A DNA stretch of 7,976 nt from the NCBI GenBank assembly GCA_027046525.1, contig JALTYD010000132.1, positions 5,144 to 13,119 on the forward strand, given 5' to 3'. Below the pieces are notes generated by a model. It was given only the letters and a program-made list of their open reading frames with translations, had not been told where the DNA came from and did not search any database. Positions 1 through 7,000 of this stretch are shown here, in pieces. The translations under genes were made by a program, and so were the position numbers. How positions within the stretch are numbered: the first letter of the stretch is position 1; each line of letters starts with the position of its first letter. The stretch is from Pyrodictiaceae archaeon (GTDB lineage: Archaea; Thermoproteota; Thermoprotei_A; Sulfolobales; Pyrodictiaceae).

Positions 1-9
1 GTATAGTAC

Positions 10-264
10 TTGTTTGGATTGTATCCTAGTAGTGATAGAGTAGCTGTATCACTTTCAGGTGCTTTACCTCTACCTATCGGGAAGTGTACTCCACATATTG
101 CATGGCTAGCTAGTTTATCTAGACCTGGTGTATTCGCTGTAGATAATGGTGTCTTAGAGCTCTTAGGGTCGTCTGATGCACCATCGAGTACTATAATGAG
201 GAGATTTAGAGAGTTAGACAATACTGTACCGCCTTGTATGAACACTACTAAGGAGGTGTCTTAA
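10..264 (+). CDS. small protein of unknown function, start uncertain
   Basis: An 84-codon frame that I do not recognise. It opens after an in-frame TAG at bases 4-6. The candidate starts are TTG at 10 and TTG at 19, and it ends in TAA. Codon choice (AGA, TTA, CTA, AGT) resembles the confident genes here, which favours real coding. The product has a neutral to mildly hydrophobic first half containing a Gly/Pro-rich segment (GALPLPIGKCTPHIAW, about residues 17-32). A short segment near residue 44 reads AVDNGVLELL, followed by a basic helix-like stretch (TIMRRFREL) and a polar tail with Cys76. There is no signal peptide, full membrane helix or metal-binding cluster. It ends 6 bp before the end of the convergent HD-domain gene. 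It could be a genuine small protein or the 3' remnant of a longer gene broken near the left edge. Confidence 0.45.
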   Translation: MFGLYPSSDRVAVSLSGALPLPIGKCTPHIAWLASLSRPGVFAVDNGVLELLGSSDAPSSTIMRRFRELDNTVPPCMNTTKEVS

Positions 265-270
265 TTAATA

Positions 271-993
271 CTAGGGTCTCTCTAGCCTAGTTGTACTAGT
301 AGTAGCCGGAGCTAGTGATCTATCTAGTAGGTATATAATTGCTTCCTCGTACTCTAGAGAGTCTTCTACTAGCTCTTCTACGAATTTCTTGAGTATTTTT
401 AGTTTCTCTCTAGCTTTTCTCCTCGATACATCTAGGCACATTATATCTGGTAGCTTCTCTAGTTTATCATAGTAGTGAGAAGCTATACTTAGTAGTGGCT
501 TACTATCATTGTAGCCTACAACTGACATTCTATAGATGCCTATTGCTCCTAGAGCATCTAGTTTATCTGCATCACTAAGTATACATGATTCTATGCTAGA
601 GGGCTCACTACCTAGACTATAGCTATGTTCTAGTATCATCTTTTTTACTCTATTTATACGTTCTCTGCTGAAGCCGAGGAGTTTAAGTATATTCTCAGCT
701 AATTCAGCACTTAGTAGTGCATGGTGAGACTCTGTTAGTTCTTCTAGTCCTCTCCCGATATCGTGTAGTAGTATTGCTATAACTAGGTCTTCTAGTTTCT
801 CCTCGTCTAGTTTTCTGCCAGATTCGCTGAGGATACTACTAGCATTACATAGTACTCTTACTGTGTGAGGTAGTCCATGTGTTTCATCAAATCCTTGGAG
901 GTATCCTACTAGTGGTAGTAGGATTTTACACCATTTGTAGTTATTGCAGATGCTCTCGACGAATCTTCTACAGTCTACTTCTGACTCCTCCAA
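271..993 (-). CDS. HD-domain metal-dependent phosphohydrolase
   Basis: A 240-aa soluble protein with the full HD-superfamily ligand set: His43 (GLPHT), the His77-Asp78 doublet (LLHDIGRG), His90/His91 (ESHHALL), His123 (LEHSYS) and Asp141/Asp143 (SDADKLDALGAIG). Such proteins bind divalent metal ions and hydrolyse phosphomono- or phosphodiesters, often of nucleotides. The His-x-(HD)-His-His-Asp layout and the DADKLDALGAIG box match the uncharacterised YedJ-like HD hydrolases; the substrate cannot be told from sequence. The start is TTG at 993-991. A GGAGG lies 12 nt upstream (1010-1006), and no other usable start exists upstream in this frame. The C-terminal dozen residues (Pro, Ala, Thr-rich) look unstructured. 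It is the last gene of the minus-strand run, 57 bp after the ThDP enzyme. A TATA-like element in that gap could give it its own promoter. Stop is TAG. Confidence 0.88.
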   Translation of the reverse strand: MEESEVDCRRFVESICNNYKWCKILLPLVGYLQGFDETHGLPHTVRVLCNASSILSESGRKLDEEKLEDLVIAILLHDIGRGLEELTESHHALLSAELAENILKLLGFSRERINRVKKMILEHSYSLGSEPSSIESCILSDADKLDALGAIGIYRMSVVGYNDSKPLLSIASHYYDKLEKLPDIMCLDVSRRKAREKLKILKKFVEELVEDSLEYEEAIIYLLDRSLAPATTSTTRLERP

Positions 994-1005
994 GATACTT
1001 CCCAG

Positions 1006-1041
1006 CCTCCATCTTGGCAGATCTACTATAGATATATAGTA
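1006..1041 (-). promoter_or_regulatory. possible promoter and SD of the HD-domain gene
   Basis: On the minus strand the gap between the ThDP gene and the HD gene contains ACTATATATC (1040-1031). This is a good TATA-box match centred near 1036. Transcription would then start near 1010, where a GGAGG Shine-Dalgarno (1010-1006) precedes the TTG start at 993. The spacer from GGAGG to the start is 12 nt, rather long. Short AT-rich matches are common here, so the promoter is tentative. Confidence 0.35.
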
Positions 1042-1050
1042 TTGATATCT

Positions 1051-2760
1051 CTAGGTTATACTCATTTTAAGTGTATAGTCCATATTGAGTGGCGGTATAT
1101 CGTTTCTATCTATTACGAGTTCTACAAGTACTGGTTCTGGCTCGCTCAGTAGGAATTCTATTCCTTCGTCTACTAGGTCGTTACTATCTACTCTCATAGC
1201 TCTAATCTTCATTGATTCAGCTAGTTTTACGAAGTCTGGATTGCCTAGGAGAGTACCATAGATTCTGCTATTCTTCTGTATGACTTGTTTTAGGTATAAA
1301 ACGCGGTATGCATTGTCGTTAACTACTATGATTTTTACTGGTATATTTTCTCTCTCGATGGTCTCTAGGTCTTGGATAGTCATCATGAAGTCGCCGTCTC
1401 CTACTACTGCTACTACTTCGTAGTCTGGTTTTGCTAGTTTAGCACCTATTGCTGCTGGTAGTGCATAGCTCATTGCTCCTAGGCTAGTTGCTGCAAGGAA
1501 TGTTCTAGGTTCATATATATCTAGGAAATCATATGTATATAGTATATGTGTACCTTGTCCACTACTTACTATCCTCTTCCTAGGTAGTCTATCATTTAAC
1601 TTTCTGAAGAATAGTGCTGGATTAACTGTATTCGTATATCTTCTACTTAGTGCTTCGCTGAGCATCATACTCCACTGTTTTTTGTAGTTATTTATTTTGT
1701 TCCACCAGTTATTCTTATCTACTCTGAGATTCTTCTCTTCGATATACTCTACTATTCTATTGAGGAGTTGTGCTGGATCAATCTTTATGTGGTCGTAGTA
1801 GGGTGGTCTTTTTTCTACAGCTGGATCTAGACTAGCAACTACGATATCTCCTTGCGGTAGCATTGTGTAGGCATATGTGTGTATATCGTCAAACTCGTTG
1901 CCTAGGACTAGCATATAGTCGCTTTCTTCGAAGACTTTATCAGCTACTATACTACCGCCTCCGAATCCTACTCTCCCTAAACACCTAGGTTTGTCTTCAG
2001 AGCAAGCACCTCTTGCATTACCTGATACAATAACTGGTATATCTAGTTTCTCTGAGAGTCTATAGAGAGTAGAGCTACTGAATAGAGGAGATGCTACTAC
2101 TTCGCCACATACGAATAGGAGAGGTTTTTCTGCACTAGCTAGTTTCTCGGCTATCTCTCTTACCATATTTTCGTCAATAGTAGTTTCTACTCCTGGCAAT
2201 TCTCTAGTAGCTTCGAAGAAGTCTTCTCTAATACCTACTCGAGAACGCCATATGTCTTCTGCTATTTCTAGTACAACTGGTCCTCTAGGTGTAGTATACG
2301 CTTCTCTTATAGCTTCTACTATGTATTCAGGTGCTTCCTCGGGCCTATTTATCCTCCAGTAGTTCTTAGCTATAGCGCTAGATACTCTACCCTGGTCTAT
2401 TTCTAGCCATGATTCTGTCCCATATAGTCTCCTTCTGACTCCGCCGCTTATGAGTAGCAATGGTACTCTATCTCTGAGTGCAATCCCTAGTGATATAGTA
2501 GCATTGAGAAATCCAGGTCCTGCATGGACAACTGCTACTCCTAGTCTTCCAGTAACTCTTGCTTCTCCATCAGCTGCAGAGACTGCTACTTGTTCGTGCC
2601 TAGTAGTTACTAGGTGTATTTTATCTCTATACTCGTATAGTGTATCGATAAAATCTAGGATAGTTGTACCAATGATACCATATATCCTACTTACTCCATG
2701 TCTGTAGAGTGTCTCAGCTAGTAGTGATGCAATACTATACTCGTACAAGTCTCTATACAC
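1051..2760 (-). CDS. thiamine-diphosphate-dependent enzyme, acetolactate synthase / 2-oxoacid decarboxylase type
   Basis: A 569-aa protein with the three-domain layout of the acetolactate synthase / pyruvate oxidase / benzoylformate decarboxylase family. Residues about 10-175 are the PYR domain, with catalytic Glu56 in RHEQVAVSAADG and a conserved HAGPG turn near 79. About 195-340 is the central Rossmann-like domain. About 375-555 is the PP domain, with the ThDP/metal motif GDGDF at 454-458 and its partner at 481-483. Such enzymes decarboxylate a 2-oxo acid on ThDP and then release an aldehyde or transfer the two-carbon unit. I cannot assign the substrate. It starts 18 bp after the dehydrogenase stop, so co-transcription is very likely. 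That enzyme could supply or remove a 2-oxo acid. The GTG start at 2760 directly abuts a GGAGA; TTG at 2748 (codon 5), 13 nt after that GGAG, is an alternative. Odd point: the metal-ligand pair usually NN is Asn481-Asp482. Confidence 0.9.
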   Translation of the reverse strand: MYRDLYEYSIASLLAETLYRHGVSRIYGIIGTTILDFIDTLYEYRDKIHLVTTRHEQVAVSAADGEARVTGRLGVAVVHAGPGFLNATISLGIALRDRVPLLLISGGVRRRLYGTESWLEIDQGRVSSAIAKNYWRINRPEEAPEYIVEAIREAYTTPRGPVVLEIAEDIWRSRVGIREDFFEATRELPGVETTIDENMVREIAEKLASAEKPLLFVCGEVVASPLFSSSTLYRLSEKLDIPVIVSGNARGACSEDKPRCLGRVGFGGGSIVADKVFEESDYMLVLGNEFDDIHTYAYTMLPQGDIVVASLDPAVEKRPPYYDHIKIDPAQLLNRIVEYIEEKNLRVDKNNWWNKINNYKKQWSMMLSEALSRRYTNTVNPALFFRKLNDRLPRKRIVSSGQGTHILYTYDFLDIYEPRTFLAATSLGAMSYALPAAIGAKLAKPDYEVVAVVGDGDFMMTIQDLETIERENIPVKIIVVNDNAYRVLYLKQVIQKNSRIYGTLLGNPDFVKLAESMKIRAMRVDSNDLVDEGIEFLLSEPEPVLVELVIDRNDIPPLNMDYTLKMSIT

Positions 2761-2778
2761 TCTCCACAGAATATAGTG

Positions 2779-3783
2779 CTACATATTCACTACTGCTTGT
2801 GGTTTCTCTCCCTTTAGAACATTAATGATGTTCCGAATACTGAATTCTATTATTCTAGCTCTAGCATCTGTATTTGCACCTGCTATATGTGGTGTAAGTA
2901 GTATGTTTACATTCTTAAGCCCTAGTAGTGGGTGATTTGGCGGAGGCGGCTCCTGACTATATACGTCTACTGCTGCACCCATTATCCACCCTTCACTTAG
3001 TGCTCTAGCTAGAGCTTCTTCATCGACTATTTCTCCTCTCGATGGATTAATTAGTATAGATGTTGGCTTCATCATCCTGAGTTCTCTCTCACTAATCATA
3101 TGCCTAGTTTTGTCTGTTAGAGGTACATGGAGAGATACTATATCTGATTCTCTGAGCAGTCTATGTAGAGAACGATACTCTACACCTAAGCTCTTCTCTT
3201 CTTCTTCGCTGAGTTTCTTAATATCATAGTAGAGTACTCGAACACCAAATACTCTTACTCTCTTAGCTACTTCTCTCCCAATTCTACCTAGACCTATTAT
3301 TCCCCAAGTTTTACCTTCTAGGTCGAAAGTACCTTTCTGCATAAGCTCCCACTGTGGCCATTCTCCCTTCGTTGTACGTTCATGTGCTTCTACTATCCTC
3401 TTTAAGAGTATTAGTGCAGCCATTACTGTGTACTCAGCTACTGATACAGCATTAGCTCCTCCAGCATTAGCTACTGGTACTCCTGCTTTTCTACAAGCAT
3501 CTATGTCTATGTGATCATAGCCTGTACTTGGCTGCTGTAGTAGTTTGACTTTCTTCATTGCATAGCACATTTCTGAGTCTATCTTCATCTTGAATGTATA
3601 GTCTCCTATGACGATATCTGCTTCTCCTAGAGCTCTAATTATCTCTTCGCGTGGTTTATCATACAAGACAACTACTTCTAGTTCGCCTGAGACTTCGCTA
3701 GCGTATGGAGCAAATAAGCCTTTTATAAAAGATGCAGGTAGTGGGCTGAAAGAAGCAACTATTATCTTTCTAGTTTCTGACAC
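2779..3783 (-). CDS. D-2-hydroxyacid dehydrogenase, NAD-dependent (phosphoglycerate/glyoxylate reductase type)
   Basis: A 334-aa cytosolic oxidoreductase interconverting a D-2-hydroxy acid and a 2-oxo acid. The nucleotide-binding domain (about 95-285) has the dinucleotide motif GLGRIG (164-169). Asp187 at the end of the next strand (YYD) favours NAD(H) over NADP(H). The catalytic residues are Arg249 (NPSRGEIVDEEAL), Glu278 (YSQEPP) and His299 (LTPHIAG). Length is normal and there is no ACT regulatory domain, unlike many SerA proteins. This leaves phosphoglycerate, glyoxylate/hydroxypyruvate or another 2-oxo acid as substrate. Start: GTG at 3783-3781 is preferred because a perfect archaeal SD, GAGGTG (3795-3790), precedes it by 6 nt. 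The frame also allows GTG at 3792, but that codon lies inside the SD. It is 18 bp upstream of the ThDP enzyme and downstream of the transporter, which suggests a shared 2-oxo/2-hydroxy acid pathway. Stop is TAG. Confidence 0.93.
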   Translation of the reverse strand: MSETRKIIVASFSPLPASFIKGLFAPYASEVSGELEVVVLYDKPREEIIRALGEADIVIGDYTFKMKIDSEMCYAMKKVKLLQQPSTGYDHIDIDACRKAGVPVANAGGANAVSVAEYTVMAALILLKRIVEAHERTTKGEWPQWELMQKGTFDLEGKTWGIIGLGRIGREVAKRVRVFGVRVLYYDIKKLSEEEEKSLGVEYRSLHRLLRESDIVSLHVPLTDKTRHMISERELRMMKPTSILINPSRGEIVDEEALARALSEGWIMGAAVDVYSQEPPPPNHPLLGLKNVNILLTPHIAGANTDARARIIEFSIRNIINVLKGEKPQAVVNM

Positions 3784-3789
3784 AGAAAG

Positions 3790-3830
3790 CACCTCAAAAT
3801 ACTATATGTATAGTTCTGTGTAGTTTAAAT
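3790..3830 (-). promoter_or_regulatory. possible promoter and SD of the dehydrogenase gene
   Basis: The 61-70 bp gap after the transporter contains, on the minus strand, ATTTAAAC (3830-3823), a TATA-like element. A start site about 26 nt on would fall near 3801, leaving a leader of about 18 nt that carries the SD GAGGTG (3795-3790). The dehydrogenase and downstream genes could therefore be transcribed separately from the transporter. The SD is convincing; the TATA element is only plausible. Confidence 0.4.
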
Positions 3831-3853
3831 CTAGTATGATCTTGACTAGCTAG

Positions 3854-5092
3854 TTACTTCTTCTCTCTAATCTTAAGAGAAGAGACTGCTAGGAAGAGAG
3901 AAGCTAGAGAGAGTACTAGGTATATGATGCCTTCTTCTTCGAGTACTAGAAAGCCTAGAGATAGTTCACCTCTATATCTACTGTAGAGTATTCCTGCTAT
4001 TATGGGAGAGACCATTGAGCCTATATTCGAGATTGTGTTTGATACACCTATTACTGTTCCAGCATACTCTCTACTACCAGCTATAGCGATAGTCCTAGTT
4101 AGTGGCATAGCAGCATTACGAGCAAACATTATACTAGAGATTGATAATGCTATGAGTGGGAATCCTATACCATTTATAGATAGTATACATAGACCTAGAG
4201 ATGCTAAGAGGAGAGTTGCTGATAATGTATGCTTAATACCAATTTTATCAGCTAAGTAGCCTGCTGAGATACTACTGATAATCGTAAATATACTACCAAG
4301 TGCTAGTACGCTACCTAGCTCGCTCCTAGAAACACCATGTACTTCGTAGACGTATACGTATAAGAACTCCTGCATAATACCTCCAGCGAATCCTATAACT
4401 AAGCTCGAGGTAAGAACCCATAATGTAAACCTGGAGAAAGCAGAGAAGACTTCTCTTAGTTCTAGTAGCCTAGTCTTCTTCGGAGCTTGTTTTTGCTCTC
4501 TACTAGCTGTTTTATGTATTATCTCTCTACAGTATCTCAAGTTACTGAAGACTATATATGAAAGTATAGAAGTTAGTGCGAAAAGAGAAACTGATGCTAG
4601 TAGTAGCTCTGTATACTCGAGCTCGAGTACTCCAAAGAGCCAGTATCCTACTGCGAGACCTCCACCAGCTACACCAAAATACATACCAAGTGCTGTAGAT
4701 CCTCCCGCTGCTGATACAACATATTGCATTGTAGGCCAGTAGAAGCCAGAAGAGAAACCCCAGAGAGCCATTAAGAGTACCAAGCTATATGGTAGAGGAT
4801 ATATGTACATTAGTGCTAGAGAGAATGTAGCAGGTGCTAGGAATATTCTTAGAAACATCTCTCTATAGCTTGTACTTCTATCGCCTAGGAAGCCAGCGAT
4901 AGGCGATGAGAATGCTCTAGCAGCCATAAAACTTGTTGTTAGTAGTGATACAGCAACTATCCCGCCTCCTGGTGCTGTACGTACTATAAATGCAATTGCT
5001 GGTCTTGATGCACCAAATCCCATCGCAGCTATAAATACTATGATGAGAGACCAGTAGACTATTCTTGTTCTACAAGTCTTATAGGTACTCAT
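3854..5092 (-). CDS. major facilitator superfamily (MFS) transporter
   Basis: A 412-aa integral membrane protein whose hydrophobic segments are consistent with 12 helices in two six-helix halves. The halves are joined by a basic cytoplasmic loop (about 185-215, rich in Lys and Arg). The MFS motif A is present in both halves: GFLGDRS at 67-73 after helix 2, and GYLADKIG at 278-285 after helix 8. MFS proteins are secondary carriers driven by ion gradients, and the substrate cannot be read from sequence. The first gene of the minus-strand run, it precedes a 2-hydroxyacid dehydrogenase and a ThDP enzyme, so a carboxylic acid substrate is a reasonable guess. ATG at 5092 is the only sensible start: the next Met (residue 24) lies inside helix 1. 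There is no clear SD. The 3' end overlaps a purine/pyrimidine hairpin. Stop is TAA. Confidence 0.9.
   Translation of the reverse strand: MSTYKTCRTRIVYWSLIIVFIAAMGFGASRPAIAFIVRTAPGGGIVAVSLLTTSFMAARAFSSPIAGFLGDRSTSYREMFLRIFLAPATFSLALMYIYPLPYSLVLLMALWGFSSGFYWPTMQYVVSAAGGSTALGMYFGVAGGGLAVGYWLFGVLELEYTELLLASVSLFALTSILSYIVFSNLRYCREIIHKTASREQKQAPKKTRLLELREVFSAFSRFTLWVLTSSLVIGFAGGIMQEFLYVYVYEVHGVSRSELGSVLALGSIFTIISSISAGYLADKIGIKHTLSATLLLASLGLCILSINGIGFPLIALSISSIMFARNAAMPLTRTIAIAGSREYAGTVIGVSNTISNIGSMVSPIIAGILYSRYRGELSLGFLVLEEEGIIYLVLSLASLFLAVSSLKIREKK
3859..3883. repeat. inverted repeat at the 3' end of the transporter gene
   Basis: The 8-bp arms TCTTCTCT (3859-3866) and AGAGAAGA (3876-3883) are perfect reverse complements around a 9-nt loop. 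They sit over the last codons of the MFS gene. In the mRNA this would form a hairpin just before the stop codon. It may affect mRNA stability or processing ahead of the dehydrogenase, or may be chance in purine-rich Lys/Glu/Arg codons. Confidence 0.4.
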
Positions 5093-5125
5093 CTGTCTCT
5101 CGCCGGTCTATAAAGCCTAGTAGTT

Positions 5126-5143
5126 TCCACGAGAAACCGTGGA
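5126..5143. promoter_or_regulatory. dyad-symmetric element upstream of the transporter (possible operator)
   Basis: Perfect 6-bp arms TCCACG (5126-5131) and CGTGGA (5138-5143) flank AGAAAC. The element lies 34 bp upstream of the MFS ATG, between two TATA-like sequences. It is G+C-richer than its surroundings. It could be a repressor site overlapping the transporter's transcription start, or a 5'-leader hairpin. Confidence 0.45.
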
Positions 5144-5153
5144 GAAGACAGCT

Positions 5154-5174
5154 ATTTAATGGTATCCATTTAAT
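5154..5174. promoter_or_regulatory. divergent promoter region with 21-bp near-palindrome
   Basis: Arms ATTTAATGG and CCATTTAAT around TAT match as reverse complements at 8 of 9 positions. Each arm also contains ATTTAAT, a TATA-box-like heptamer, so the element could serve both directions. On the minus strand, ATTAAAT (5160-5154) would start transcription near 5131, giving a leader of about 39 nt for the MFS gene. On the plus strand, ATTTAAT (5168-5174) would start near 5197, giving a leader of about 28 nt for the YbaK gene. The size and symmetry suit a dimeric helix-turn-helix regulator that shuts both promoters. Confidence 0.5.
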
Positions 5175-5224
5175 CAACAAATTAGACTAGCACTAGGACC
5201 AATAGTACTATTTTGGGTGATTCC

Positions 5225-5683
5225 ATGAGTAGACAGCGTGTAGAGAATTGGATAAGAGAGAAGAAATTGAAGTGGAAGATACACTTTCTAGGTAGGAGTG
5301 TTAGAACTGTAAAAGAAGCTGCATCAGCTGTAGGAGTAAGCCCAAATGATATCATAAAGACTGTTATCGTAGTCTGTGGAGGGAATATATATGCTTGTAT
5401 TGTACCTGGCGATAAGAAGCTAAGCTATAGAAAGCTATCTTTACTACTCGAGTGTTCTCCTAGACTAGCTAAGCCTAGAGAAGTACTAGAGTCTACAGGC
5501 TATAGTATAGGAGGAGTACCTCCTGCACCACTACCAGATAGTATCCAGGTAGTTGTTGATGAGAGAGTAGTCTCGAAGGAGAAAGTATGGGGTGGTGGAG
5601 GAGACGAAGTGACTCTACTCGAATTTAATCCACGTGAGTATATCTCTATTGTTAGTGCTAGAGTAGCTGATATTTCTGAGTAG
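5225..5683 (+). CDS. YbaK/ProX-domain aminoacyl-tRNA deacylase
   Basis: A 152-aa single-domain protein of the YbaK/EbsC/ProX family, which hydrolyses mischarged aminoacyl-tRNAs (e.g. Cys-tRNA-Pro or Ala-tRNA-Pro) in trans. Family marks are the T-V-K-E-A-A segment near residues 28-33 and Lys45 (NDIIKTVIV), at the place of the family's functional lysine. A Gly/Pro loop TGYSIGGVPPAP (91-102), Asp112 in a VVVDE strand and a glycine run in VWGGGGDE (about 121-128) also match. Length is typical of free-standing family members. Start: ATG at 5225 is chosen because GGTGAT (5216-5221), complementary to the archaeal 16S 3' end, precedes it by 3 nt. A TTG at 5213 in the same frame would add four residues but lies before that SD. 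It is divergent from the MFS gene and convergent with the fumarase gene (11-bp gap). Stop is TAG. Confidence 0.9.
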   Translation: MSRQRVENWIREKKLKWKIHFLGRSVRTVKEAASAVGVSPNDIIKTVIVVCGGNIYACIVPGDKKLSYRKLSLLLECSPRLAKPREVLESTGYSIGGVPPAPLPDSIQVVVDERVVSKEKVWGGGGDEVTLLEFNPREYISIVSARVADISE

Positions 5684-5694
5684 TCTACTAGTTT

Positions 5695-6999
5695 CTATTC
5701 TCTAGCTGGATATCCTGGTTTTACGAGGTTTTCTAGAGGTATTCTCGATATAGTTTCTACTAGTTTCTTCTGATCCTCTGGTAGTATTTCTCCTCTCTCT
5801 ATCTTCTCTACTAGTTTCTCTGCTTCATCATAGCCTATTAGTGGTGCAAGTACTGTTATGAGAGCTGGGCTTTTTAGTGCATCATTTTTCATCTTCTCTA
5901 CCTTAGGTCTAAACTTCTGTATTACTTTCTCTCTAAGTTTACGTATAGCTTCTACGAGTACTTCTGACTGCTTAGTAGCTGAGTAGCCTGCCAGTGGTAT
6001 ACCCATTGATAGTTCAAACTCGCCTAGTATAGCAGATTTCTCTAGTACATCCTCCATGCCAGATATGTAGGCGTATGCTTGTTGTACAGCTTCTAGAGTT
6101 ACTGGGTTCTTCTTGCCAGGCATCATACTACTACCTGGAATTTCTACTTCAATCTCTATCTCGTTGAACCCTGTTACTGGGCCACTATACATTAGCCTAA
6201 AATCCTGGGAGATCTTGTAGAGTATTAGAGCAATAGCTTTGTACACAGAAGAGAGCTGTAGGATGTCTACGAGTAGTCTCATTGGTGTATTCTTGTTTTT
6301 AGAGAGTCTTAGTTCTTTTAGACTAGTAGCTTCTACCAGGTATCTTAGTGTTAGTTCTGGGAACTTCTCGTGAGTATTAAGCCCTGTACCAACTGCTGTA
6401 CCTCCTAGTGGTAGTATAGCTACGTATCTCAATACCTGGTAGAGAATATCTCTCTGTTGTCTAAGAGCTTCAGCGTATGCATCTAGCTCCATCCCTAGAG
6501 TTACTGGTAGAGCATCTCTTAGGTGAGTCCTCCCTGGTTTTATAACTCTTCTATACTTAGCTGCTCTCTCTTCTAGAGAGTTTATCAGCTTGTCTAGCTC
6601 TACTAGTACTTTCTTTGTAGAAGCTACTAGAGCTATACGTATAGCTGATGGGACTACATCATTACTAGATTGTCCTAAGTTTACATGGTCATTAGGGTGT
6701 ACTTTCTTTGATAGTAGACGAGATGCAAGTCCTGCTATTACCTCGTTTACAGCCATGTTGAGCCCAGTACCAGAGCCTGTCTGGAAGACATCAACATCTA
6801 CTTGGTTATCGCAACAACCCATAGCTAGTTGTAGAGAAGCTTCTGCTACTGCACTAGCTATATCTTTATCGAGGAGTCCTAAGTCTCTATTAGCTAGTGC
6901 TGCTGCATATTTAATGAGTCCTATTGACCATATTATACTCCTAGGAAAATACGTATTTGTTTCGAGGAAATAGCTCCGAGATATTTCTCTATAGCTTAT
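5695..6999 (-). CDS. fumC: class II fumarate hydratase (fumarase C type), non-standard 5' end
   Basis: This enzyme interconverts fumarate and (S)-malate as a tetramer in the TCA cycle. Numbering from the AUA codon at 6999 (434 aa): TGSGT (74-78), QSSND (110-114), GRTHLRD (156-162) with the active-site His159, LPLGGTAVGTGLNTHEKF, and signature GSSMMPGKKNP (289-299) with catalytic Ser290 and Lys296. The C-terminal domain ends with a conserved segment (PALITVLAPLIGYDEA). QSSND rather than QSTND favours fumarase over aspartase. The first in-frame ATG (6822) would remove about 60 residues, including FPRSIIWSIGLIKYAAA, which is conserved in the family. The open frame continues to 7002 with no ATG, GTG or TTG, then a TGA at 7005-7003. 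AUA 6999 is a provisional start because a TATA box lies about 26 nt upstream. A single-base frameshift after ATG 7012 is the main alternative. Stop is TAG. Confidence 0.85.
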   Translation of the reverse strand: MSYREISRSYFLETNTYFPRSIIWSIGLIKYAAALANRDLGLLDKDIASAVAEASLQLAMGCCDNQVDVDVFQTGSGTGLNMAVNEVIAGLASRLLSKKVHPNDHVNLGQSSNDVVPSAIRIALVASTKKVLVELDKLINSLEERAAKYRRVIKPGRTHLRDALPVTLGMELDAYAEALRQQRDILYQVLRYVAILPLGGTAVGTGLNTHEKFPELTLRYLVEATSLKELRLSKNKNTPMRLLVDILQLSSVYKAIALILYKISQDFRLMYSGPVTGFNEIEIEVEIPGSSMMPGKKNPVTLEAVQQAYAYISGMEDVLEKSAILGEFELSMGIPLAGYSATKQSEVLVEAIRKLREKVIQKFRPKVEKMKNDALKSPALITVLAPLIGYDEAEKLVEKIERGEILPEDQKKLVETISRIPLENLVKPGYPARE

Positions 7000-7000
7000 T

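Noticed and set aside
4..6. In-frame TAG upstream of the small ORF read as pyrrolysine
   Set aside because: TAG is the main stop codon in this window, and pyrrolysine use is not expected in this lineage.
251..257. AGGAGGT, a strong SD-like sequence on the plus strand
   Set aside because: No start codon follows at a usable distance; these bases are the last codons of the small ORF.
968..1012. A 14-codon minus-strand frame, ATG at 1012, overlapping the HD gene start
   Set aside because: Its ATG is part of the GGAGG-containing SD region and it has no SD of its own; a leader peptide cannot be excluded but nothing supports one.
2450..2707. Plus-strand open frame opposite the ThDP enzyme gene
   Set aside because: It is antisense to the conserved PYR domain, and its product is Ser/Thr/Val-rich low-information sequence with no family resemblance.
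3608..3823. Plus-strand open frame opposite the dehydrogenase N-terminus
   Set aside because: It overlaps a confident gene and has no recognisable domain or SD.
4002..4259. Plus-strand open frame inside the transporter gene
   Set aside because: It is the antisense of membrane-helix codons, with nothing to support translation.
6590..6973. Plus-strand open frame opposite the fumarase 5' end
   Set aside because: It lies across the conserved fumarase N-terminal region; the fumarase frame explains the sequence better.
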